NCBI GenBank assembly: GCA_900546615.1 | Contig: URDJ01000022.1 | Span: 1-48,536, forward strand | Direction: 5' to 3' | DNA: 48,536 bases | DNA from: an uncultured Eubacteriales bacterium | Lineage (GTDB): Bacteria; Bacillota; Clostridia; Oscillospirales; Oscillospiraceae | Shown here: piece by piece, positions 40,995-48,536 of the stretch | Position numbering within the stretch: position 1 is the stretch's first letter | Layout of the letters: each line of letters opens with the position of its first letter | Position numbers and translations under genes: made by a program | The notes under the pieces: generated by a model | What the model saw: the letters and a program-made list of their open reading frames with translations, nothing else | Database searches by the model: none | Told to the model about the DNA's origin: nothing

Positions 40995-41095
40995 GGTTTT
41001 CCTCCCAAAGAGGCCGCGCTGGACGCGCCGTGGCTGTCCGACGGGCCTTCAATGTACAGGATATGCGCCGGTATGCCGCGGGGTGCAGCGTTCAT
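40991..41095 (-). CDS. 34-codon small ORF coupled on both sides
   Basis: Its ATG overlaps the stop of the Ig-domain gene (ATGA) and its stop overlaps the endolysin start (ATGA), exactly like the other junctions in this module. The peptide begins MNAAPRGIPAHILYIEGP and ends with ASLGGKP. No transmembrane segment and no known motif. The 3' end of the ORF provides the Shine-Dalgarno of the endolysin gene. Probably translated at least as a coupling device; a function for the peptide is unknown. Confidence 0.55.
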   Translation of the reverse strand: MNAAPRGIPAHILYIEGPSDSHGASSAASLGGKP

Positions 41096-42602
41096 ACGCA
41101 GAAACATGGGGCGATGCCGTGACTCATAAATTCGTAGGTGGAAAGGGAGCTGCCCGATTCGTCCACGGCGGCGTACTGCCCGTCGGTCACGGAGGGGCTG
41201 CGCGTCCACCAGATCGCGGCGGTGGCCGGCGTATCATGCCTGTACTTAACGTTATTCATGCCGCTCTCAAAATAGGCATACTGCTTTTGCATATCCGCCT
41301 CGTAATAGCTGCTGCTGCCGCTGTAGCCGAGCACCTCAAACTCGGAAGGGAGAAAAACGTTCTCGGTGGTAGCGGTGATGGCATCCGCGTTGTCGCCTGC
41401 GCTGCCGCCCGTGTTGTTGGTGTATTTGGTGACGGGCTTGATGACGGCCTGAAGCTCCGCCGGCAGGGCGTTGAATACCTGAGCGCATATCACGCTGCGC
41501 AGCTGGGAATCTGCCCAGCCGGAGCTTGTACCGTAGTAGTTGGGCGAGAAATAGCCGGTGCCCGTGGTAAACTGCCAGTACATAGAATCGACGAGGCAGA
41601 GGTCGGCGTCGTCGGCCTCAGAGCGTCCAAGCTGGAGATGTATCCTGCCGGAGCCCTCAAGCTCGTGGTTGTGGTCGAAGCCGAGAATGACAGCGCGCAG
41701 CACGAGACCGTCGACATCGAGCGAGCCAATGGAGCCTGAGAGCGTGACGGGCTTGGAATCGCCGACAGCCCAGAGCCCGGCGGCGCTGCCGGAGGAAGCG
41801 GCCTGGGAGATAAAGCTCCAGTCGGCGTCTGCGAATGCGGGCGCGAGCACGCAGCTGACCTGGCAGGATACGCTCTGCGGTGCGAGATGGTTCGTGCCCT
41901 CGGCGACGGAGATGGTGATCTGGACCTCGCCGGCGTTGTCTCCGGCGGTCACGATCACCTCGCTGCCGGAGACGGTCGCGGCCGCAACGGAGCTGTCGGC
42001 GGACACTGCGGAGATCTCGCCGTCCCCGGCGCGGGTCACGGAGATGCTGGCCTCGGGGGATGCGGCTGTAAGCGAGAGGCTCTCCGGCTCTATGCTGAGG
42101 CTGCCTGCGGCCTTGGATATGGACCACGGCACGTTCTTTGCCGTGACGGAGCCGTCCGGCCAGCAGTACTGGGCCGAGGGGGTGAATACTGCGGTGTAGC
42201 TGCCGGCGTTGACCGCTGAGGTGGCGCCGGAGATGCTGAGCTTGTCCGGATCAAAGCCCGACCACTCGGGCGATAGCTCGGAGCCGGTGTAGACCAGACT
42301 GCCGCTCTGTGCGGGCAGCTGCACCACACCGCGCTCGACCGTGACGGGAACGGAGACGGATACGCTGCTGCCTGTGACGGAGAGGCTGACGGTGACCACC
42401 TCAAGTCCCTCGGGCAGAGCGCCCGAGGGGGAGACGGCATAGTCCGTGACTGTTTCCACGCCGCCGTGGTTCATGGCGGCCACGATGGACATGCCTGAGG
42501 GGTCGAAGGCCTCGCCGGGCAGATAGTTGGTCTTGTCCGGCATTGAGAGTATGCTGAGCCCTGTGGGCAGGGGCGGATGCAGGGCCTGAAGTACCGGGGC
42601 GC

Positions 42603-42606
<4 letters not shown>
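41092..42606 (-). CDS. phage surface protein with Ig-like domains and C-terminal DUF6273-type domain
   Basis: 504 aa. Starts with a short fibre-joining peptide, then bacterial Ig-like modules (about 20-90, SMPDKTNYLPGEAFDPSGMS; about 100-180 with YTGSELSPEWSG; about 180-260). The C-terminal region (about 290-504) carries LCLVDSMYWQFTTG, then VFLPSEFEVLGY, WWTRSPS and HGIAPCF, typical of DUF6273, which is related in fold to C-type lectin/FGE domains. Such proteins decorate virions or bind host glycans. ATG 42606 overlaps the fibre gene stop by 4 bp. Confidence 0.75.
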
Positions 42607-43666
<1,060 letters not shown>

Positions 43667-43670
<4 letters not shown>

Positions 43671-43993
43671 AGTACCACCTCCGAAACGGCGTCATACACG
43701 GCGAGAGCGTCAGGCCGTAGCACGCCGATGACGTCGCCGCCCGTGAACTTCACGCGGATGTCCAGCGTCACGGAGCCGTTCGCAGGGAAGGAAAAAGTGT
43801 CCGCCTGAGTTAGAGGGAGATAAAAGGTGTTGTCCCCCGGCTCATAGCTCACGTCGCCGGGGTAGAGCTTGCGCAGCCCATCGCCGAGGCAGAACTCTGC
43901 CGCTTCCACGTCGTCCGCGTTTATAAGCTCACCGTTAAGCCTTATCTGTATGGGCAGGGCGTAGGCGTCGCCCTGTTTTATCTTGGTTGCCAT
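43667..43993 (-). CDS. phage protein with BppU-like N-terminal fold
   Basis: 108 aa. MATKIKQGDAYALPIQIRLN, then ADDVEAAEFCLGDGLRKLYPG and DVIGVLRPDALAV, match the small Ig-like domain found in baseplate upper proteins and their free-standing relatives. It probably links the tail stabilisation protein and the collagen fibre, as it lies between them. Fold call from memory. Confidence 0.55.
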
Positions 43994-43996
43994 GTG

Positions 43997-46558
43997 TCAC
44001 CTCACATATCCCGTGCCGCGCACACGGATGTCCACGGATACTACCGTGGCCGTCGTGTCGGCGGAGTTGTTTGAGAGCTTGAGTTTGTAGTAGGTGAATT
44101 TTTTAGCTTTGAGCTTTATCCGGTTCATCTCGGGCACGCCCGCGGCATCGCCGGTGGTGAAGCTGTACTCGGCGAAGTCGGACTTGCGGTCGGTCTCGGC
44201 TGTGACGGCAAGATAGCCGTTGTCCTCGGGTTTGATGCCGACCCAGAGCATGGCGGAGTACTTCCGCTTGAAGTCCTGATCGAAGGGCATGGAGCCGGAT
44301 TCCCAGTAGGCATCGATGGCCTCCCCCTCGTCGGAGTAATACTCGTCGGAGAAATGGCGCAGTTCGCCGGTCGAGGTGCCGTAGTAAAGCTCGTCCTTGT
44401 AGTTTATCAGGCAGGTCGCCTTGAGGTTCGTGTAGACGTACCAGGCGTCGGCCTCGATGCCGTGGACAAGGGCCGTGCCGTCGGAGCCGATGACGTAGTA
44501 TTCGTGCGCATACTTGTCGTAGAAGGTCTTCGCCGTGGCGAGGTCGAAGGTGCGTATGGTGTCGTCCACGCGCTGGGATACGCGCTCGGCGTTGCGCTCG
44601 TCGCCGTTGATATTGCCTGAGGACGAGGTGGGCTTCCACTCCATGACGCTGCGCCCGTCAAGCGTCCGGGGCCGGTTCTCCACGAGCACGGCCTGACCGG
44701 GGGCGCAGTTGCCTATGCTGCGGTTCACGGGCGTGACGTAGAAGCCGGCCGTCACAGAGCCGTCCGCGAGCGTCACGGCGCTGTAGCTGATGCTCCAGGC
44801 GCTGTCGAGCTTGAAGGCAAGCAGGCGGTTGTAGTGGCGTATCATCGCGGTTATTGGAGTGTTGGAATCACCGACATGAGCTACATTCAAGTCAGGGAAG
44901 TAGTCGGCGCGGGGAATTCCGTCATAGTCGATGCCGGTATAGAAGCAGCGGTTGGTGCCGTCGCCATAGACGAAGATACGGGAATCCTGCGCACCGTTGT
45001 AAAGCTCGGCATAGCGCATGGCGCGTATCTCGGAGGCGGTGTTTCCTGTGACAGACCAGCCTATCTCGATGGAGTTCGTGCCTTCCTCCGGCGCGGTAGT
45101 GAAGGTGACTTTGCCGCTTACGGTGTCGGATGTCCAGCCGGTCATGTCCGAGCCGTCGGCGGTAGAGCGCACATAGTCGATGGAGGCGAGACCTTTTTCG
45201 GGCAGGACGAAGGACTTGGCCGTGCCGTCAGGAGAGAAGCGGGCGCGGCGCTGTGAGCTGAGCTTGTTTATCTGTTCGAGCGAGGTGCCGCCGCCTGCCG
45301 GGGGTACGGAGACGGCCACCATGGGTCTGTAGCCCGTCACGTCCGAGAGCGTTTCGCCGTCCCAGACCTTGTACTCGGAGCCGTTGAGCAGGTACATGTT
45401 GCCGCCGAAGCCGAACATGTAAACGTCAGAACTCGTGTCGATTGTACCGCAGGAAGTCTTGCTCCACTCGCCGTTGTCCTGAATCTCCAGCTCCCAGAGG
45501 TAGCCGTTGCATGCGGCGCAGAGCACCTCGCGGCCCCCGACAAAGCCCGACCAGATGCCGCGTACGACGCTGTCGGCGCTGTTGCCGTAGGCGGTGACGG
45601 GGTTGAACTTCCACTGATATGACAGCTCTGTCCACTGAGCGTAGAGGTTCACGGATGCGGTGGGTGTGTAGGCATCCCCGGCCCCGCCGACATAGCTGCC
45701 GCCGGAGGACGCGGTGTACCAGCCCTTGAAGCTGTAGCCCTCGCGGGAAATGGAGGGCAGCTGTACGGAGCCGCCAGACCACTGAGCATAGAGCGTGCGG
45801 TCGTAAGCGCCGGAGAGCGCAATAGCACCAGTGCCGTCGGAGTTGTAATATTTTGTGCCGCCGGTGGTGCTGCTGAAATAGCCGTTGAAGGTGGAGGAGG
45901 CGGAGATTGTGGTGCTGGTGTTAGCGCCATAGTTTTGATAGCACCGCACAGTGAAGCTGCGTGTGGGCACGGAGATACTTGGCACGGTCTCGCCCAGATA
46001 GGCGTTTATGCGGCCGGTGCCGCCCGTTCCGCCGTTCTTGTTGAGGGTGAGCTCGTACGCCGGGTCATATGTGCCGGATACGACCGCTCTGCTGAGGGCA
46101 GTGAGGTTGTGTACGGAGGCGGAGCCGCCGTTCCAGATGTAGACATAGCCCTGCTCCATTCCAAGCTCTTTCGAGCACTGAAGCGTGGCGGTGTCTCCGT
46201 TTGCGAAGTAGAAGCTGCCGTCACCAACGGCCCCTTGTGGGGTGTTGTTCTGCCAGTAGCTGTCCTCATAGGCCATGAAGACGTAATTGAGCGGATACTG
46301 TGCGCTGCAATCGACGTAGCCTCTCGGTCCTACATCGACGGTAATAGAGAAGTTTTTGCCGGGCCGGGGCATGTCGAAGCGGATGAGGAAGACGTAGTTG
46401 CCGTTTGCGAGGTTGTCGGTGTTCAGGATGTTGAGACCGGCCCAGCCTGTGGCGGTGGAGGCACCGGCGGAGGCTGCAGATGTTTTGGAGAGCCAATCCT
46501 GAAATGTCGCCCCATCCTTGAAAGTCTTGGTGTAAAAGTTTTGAAGCAGCGTAGCCAT
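43997..46558 (-). CDS. phage tail/packaged-DNA stabilisation protein with inserted InlB-type repeats
   Basis: 853 aa. Residues about 1-165 form a new N-terminal beta-rich module (FKDGATFQDWLSKTS, NYVFLIRFDMPRPGKNFSI). Two InlB B-repeat (Flg_new) units occupy about 170-320 (GYSFKGWYTASSGGSYVGG, SVNLYAQW). From YQWKFNPVTAYGNSADSVVR onward, about 530 residues follow the large conserved structural protein of many Firmicute phages (SVPPAGGGTSLEQINKLSSQ, GFYVTPVNRSIGNCAPGQ, IRVRGTGYVR at the end). The usual N-terminus of that protein is instead encoded by the separate upstream gene at 46575-46997. AAAGGGGG precedes the ATG. Confidence 0.8.
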   Translation of the reverse strand: MATLLQNFYTKTFKDGATFQDWLSKTSAASAGASTATGWAGLNILNTDNLANGNYVFLIRFDMPRPGKNFSITVDVGPRGYVDCSAQYPLNYVFMAYEDSYWQNNTPQGAVGDGSFYFANGDTATLQCSKELGMEQGYVYIWNGGSASVHNLTALSRAVVSGTYDPAYELTLNKNGGTGGTGRINAYLGETVPSISVPTRSFTVRCYQNYGANTSTTISASSTFNGYFSSTTGGTKYYNSDGTGAIALSGAYDRTLYAQWSGGSVQLPSISREGYSFKGWYTASSGGSYVGGAGDAYTPTASVNLYAQWTELSYQWKFNPVTAYGNSADSVVRGIWSGFVGGREVLCAACNGYLWELEIQDNGEWSKTSCGTIDTSSDVYMFGFGGNMYLLNGSEYKVWDGETLSDVTGYRPMVAVSVPPAGGGTSLEQINKLSSQRRARFSPDGTAKSFVLPEKGLASIDYVRSTADGSDMTGWTSDTVSGKVTFTTAPEEGTNSIEIGWSVTGNTASEIRAMRYAELYNGAQDSRIFVYGDGTNRCFYTGIDYDGIPRADYFPDLNVAHVGDSNTPITAMIRHYNRLLAFKLDSAWSISYSAVTLADGSVTAGFYVTPVNRSIGNCAPGQAVLVENRPRTLDGRSVMEWKPTSSSGNINGDERNAERVSQRVDDTIRTFDLATAKTFYDKYAHEYYVIGSDGTALVHGIEADAWYVYTNLKATCLINYKDELYYGTSTGELRHFSDEYYSDEGEAIDAYWESGSMPFDQDFKRKYSAMLWVGIKPEDNGYLAVTAETDRKSDFAEYSFTTGDAAGVPEMNRIKLKAKKFTYYKLKLSNNSADTTATVVSVDIRVRGTGYVR

Positions 46559-46574
46559 TCAGAGCCGCCCCCTT

Positions 46575-46997
46575 TCAGGCCGAGATACCGGTGAATTTGT
46601 AGACCGTGCCGGAACTGTCTCTGTAGTAGTAGCCGATGTAGCTGTCCTGATTTTCATAGTTGACGGACGCGGGTTCGCCGGAGAGCACGAGGTTTCCCAC
46701 GCTGTCGGCCTCAACGTCGGGATACATGGTGAGGGCGGCGGAACTGGAGCCGGCCTCTGTGAGCAGGACGCTTGTGGTGCCGGTGTCCACCTCGACGGTG
46801 TAGCCGCTCATAAGCCCGGCGATGTTCTTGCTGCCGGCGCGTTTCTTGAGCGCGCCGCCGTCCGTGACCTTGAAGTTGCGCATGACGGCAGCCTCGCCCA
46901 TCTTCAGCGAAGCCTCGCCCTCCTGAGCCTCATTGACGCCGAGCCACTTTTTTATCTGGTAAACTGCCTCCATTACGGAGGTGACGATCTGTGCCAT
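46575..46997 (-). CDS. N-terminal part of the stabilisation protein as a separate gene
   Basis: 140 aa. Residues 12-60 (YQIKKWLGVNEAQEG, MGEAAVMRNFKVTDGGALKK, RAGSKNIAGL) match the N-terminal signature of large phage stabilisation proteins, where the motif NF-x-T-x-GGAL-x-RxGS leads straight into the beta-propeller. Here it leads into about 75 residues of different sequence ending FTGISA and stops; the propeller continues in the next gene after a new module. AAAGGAGG precedes ATG 46997. Confidence 0.7.
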   Translation of the reverse strand: MAQIVTSVMEAVYQIKKWLGVNEAQEGEASLKMGEAAVMRNFKVTDGGALKKRAGSKNIAGLMSGYTVEVDTGTTSVLLTEAGSSSAALTMYPDVEADSVGNLVLSGEPASVNYENQDSYIGYYYRDSSGTVYKFTGISA

Positions 46998-47024
46998 GTC
47001 GTCCTCCTTTACTCGGGATATAAA

Positions 47025-47056
47025 AGGGGGGCCGGGGGAATAGGCCCGGCCCCTTG
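47025..47056 (-). terminator. hairpin after the capsid gene
   Basis: Arms GGGGCCGGG and CCCGGCCCC-type sequences around a 7-nt loop, followed on the minus strand by CCTTTTAT. A partial terminator here would make capsid mRNA more abundant than tail mRNA. Confidence 0.55.
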
Positions 47057-47060
47057 CGGA

Positions 47061-48116
47061 TCAGGCGGAGTACGCCTTCTCGACGACCGGGGAAGGATAC
47101 TTCGTATCGGTAAAGGCGTAGGTGCGGAGGGTCTGACCATCCTCGAGGGTAACGGAGGCGCCGGAGCTTACGAGGGAGCGGGTGTTGCTGTACCTCGGGT
47201 CGGTGCCGTCCGTGGTGACGTAGATGGTCGCGCCCGCGGCGGTGACGGTGACGGAAGCGCCGGAGCCGCCGAGGCTCGGCGCGGCCTGCACGCTGTCGGA
47301 GGCGGCGTAGACGTAGACGCCGTCGCACTTCTCGGCGAGCACGCCGGCCCAGTAGCGGACTCGGCCTTCGATGACGTTGCCGTCAATGCCCATCGGGTCC
47401 TTCTGGATTTTGTACTTGGTGAGCTTCTGAGCGAAGGGGCAGGCGTCCTTGTGCTGGAGGATGAAGTAGACGCCGGAGGGCATGTCCGCGTCGGGTACGA
47501 CGTGGACGTCGAAGCCGGCCACGCGGGGCAGGCTGTTCTCTGTGAGGGCCTGCGAGCCGAGCTTTTCGAGGTAGGTGAGGTTGGCGAGGTTGGGCAGCAT
47601 GGCGGCGTAGGTCTCGGCGATAAACATACCGCGGCCCGCGCGGGGGACGTGGCAGTTATTCATGTGGCTGGCGCCGGCCTGGATGAGACCGAGCAGGGTC
47701 TCGGCCGTGGGGGCCTCGCCGCCGACGACCTTGCCCGCGCCATAGGCCCACTTCATCATGACATAGGCCTCGGTCTCGGGGATGACAACGTCTCGAATCT
47801 GCACATGCAGACGCGCGGAGGCGTCCTTGACGTTGTACTGATCCTGGGCGTTGCCCTCGTCAATGGAGCCGGTGAAGGAGCGGTCGCGCTCGATGCGGAA
47901 GGTCTGCACGCGGTCGCCTATCTCCTTGATGACGCCGTAGCGGGAGGTGCCGCTCTTGACGTAGTCGTTCATCTCCATCTTGTCGACGGAGTAGACGGAG
48001 ACCTCGTTGACGCCGGTGAACTCCACCTTGTCGCTGGTGGCCCCGCGCAGGAGGCTCTCGCGTGCGAAGGCGTCGTCGACGTACTTGCTGAATTTACTGG
48101 CGAGATTGATTGCCAA
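47061..48116 (-). CDS. phage major capsid protein with C-terminal CHB_HEX-like domain
   Basis: 351 aa. MAINLASKFSKYVDDAFARE, FTGVNEVSVYSVDKMEMNDY and RFIERDRSFT-type sequence (FRIERDRSFTGSIDEGNAQ) match a large family of capsid proteins in Firmicute phages. Residues 1-265 form the capsid body. Residues about 270-350 (GATIYVTTDGTDPRYSNTR, RTYAFTDTKYPSPVVEKAY) are a chitobiase/hexosaminidase C-terminal-type beta domain, probably exposed on the head surface. Start codon TTG 48116 with AAAGGATG upstream; an in-frame TGA lies just before it. No scaffold or protease gene precedes it in the window. Confidence 0.85.
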   Translation of the reverse strand: MAINLASKFSKYVDDAFARESLLRGATSDKVEFTGVNEVSVYSVDKMEMNDYVKSGTSRYGVIKEIGDRVQTFRIERDRSFTGSIDEGNAQDQYNVKDASARLHVQIRDVVIPETEAYVMMKWAYGAGKVVGGEAPTAETLLGLIQAGASHMNNCHVPRAGRGMFIAETYAAMLPNLANLTYLEKLGSQALTENSLPRVAGFDVHVVPDADMPSGVYFILQHKDACPFAQKLTKYKIQKDPMGIDGNVIEGRVRYWAGVLAEKCDGVYVYAASDSVQAAPSLGGSGASVTVTAAGATIYVTTDGTDPRYSNTRSLVSSGASVTLEDGQTLRTYAFTDTKYPSPVVEKAYSA

Positions 48117-48536
48117 AATACATCATCCTTTCAAAATGTGAGTAAAGTCCGATGCAGGAGCTGGTCTGCCCAACACCGGCAGGCAAACGGACGCTGGTCT
48201 CGCGCCCGAAAAAACCAAAGCCGCGACAAAGAAAAAGCAGATTACGCAGGGGAGCGTTTGCGCGTCCCGCAACCGCGTGCAAACCCGGTACGCCGGGCGG
48301 GGTTCCTTGACGACCCTTTTTTTGGATTACCACCCGGTAACGTTACACCCATGTAGGGGCGTGGTTCCATCCCCGCCCGGCGTCGCGGTTACGGAGCGCG
48401 CCGCATAATTCCGCGCGACAAGGCCGCGCGGCCGGGTCGTCGAGGACGCCGACCCCTACGGCTGGTCTGGTGTCTTACCATCGGCGTTGCCGTGGGGCGG
48501 CGCACCGGGGTCGGTGCGCCCTACGATTTGGTTGGT
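48117..48536. other. noncoding repeat-rich region at the right edge
   Basis: No convincing gene. It holds a hairpin with arms GTTTGCGCG and CGCGTGCAAAC near 48256-48284, inverted 7-bp ends GTAGGGG (48353-48359) and CCCCTAC (48453-48459) bounding a GC-rich unit of about 107 bp, a further GCCCTACG (48518-48525), and a CACCG-gggt-CGGTG hairpin near 48503. Such GTAGGGGC-bounded units are common intergenic repeats in Oscillospiraceae-like genomes (from memory). Confidence 0.6.

Noticed and set aside
48094..48333. 79-codon minus-strand ORF upstream of the capsid gene
   Set aside because: It runs through intergenic repeats and overlaps the capsid start out of frame, with no ribosome binding site or phage-like motif.

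Overview
The window reads as a GC-rich chromosome segment of an anaerobic, endospore-forming Firmicute (class Clostridia, most like Oscillospiraceae-type gut bacteria). The evidence is a spoIIR gene with a sigma-F-like promoter, a six-gene Rnf complex in the clostridial order CDGEAB, an indolepyruvate:ferredoxin oxidoreductase (iorAB), a small 2[4Fe-4S] ferredoxin, RNase Y and a ClpC-like unfoldase. Strong Shine-Dalgarno sequences and sigma-A promoters with 17-nt spacers recur. The genus assignment is inference.

Layout. 1-2253: a hairpin-rich direct repeat and a four-helix-bundle gene, then (minus strand) a paired chromate-type transporter whose downstream operon partners (a tubby-C-like gene and a nucleoside deaminase) are fused and broken. 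2287-8300: LysR regulator, VanY-type carboxypeptidase, MBL-fold hydrolase plus NUDIX ADP-ribose pyrophosphatase, and a P2-type cation ATPase behind a leader that looks like a yybP-ykoY (Mn2+) riboswitch with its own promoter and terminator. 8304-15545: spoIIR, iorBA with a divergent GntR/FadR regulator, and a GH2 glycosidase with an MFS transporter. 15806-21024: rnfCDGEAB with a strong promoter whose -10 lies in a palindrome. 21025-25670: polysaccharide deacetylase, M3 lipoprotein peptidase, a compact unannotated small-RNA candidate (23676-23750), and rny with a structured leader. 25761-31642: two GT-C membrane glycosyltransferases, PHP phosphatase, rpiB, a DUF4015-type extracytoplasmic protein. 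31639-38470: ClpC lacking the UVR middle domain, ferredoxin, tRNA and rRNA methyltransferases (trmN6-like, rsmI), a pyridoxal kinase with an apparently leaderless promoter, a dead S24-like domain and an acyltransferase.

38551-48116 is a minus-strand phage structural and lysis module: major capsid protein with a C-terminal CHB_HEX-like domain, a split and domain-expanded stabilisation/tail protein, collagen-like fibre, Ig/DUF6273 protein, a 34-codon coupled ORF, a phosphodiester-glycosidase/GH25 endolysin, holin and two small proteins. No terminase, portal, integrase or tRNA is visible. Right of the capsid gene the sequence becomes noncoding and repeat-rich, so this may be a prophage remnant or the edge of a larger prophage cut by the window.

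How the genes fit together: IorAB produces reduced ferredoxin, the small ferredoxin can carry it, and Rnf oxidises it with NAD+ to build an ion gradient. The GT-C, deacetylase, VanY and peptidase genes act on the envelope. The most noteworthy items are the Mn2+ riboswitch-ATPase unit, the small RNA at 23.7 kb, the structured element at 12.35-12.43 kb, the leaderless kinase promoter and the remodelled phage protein.
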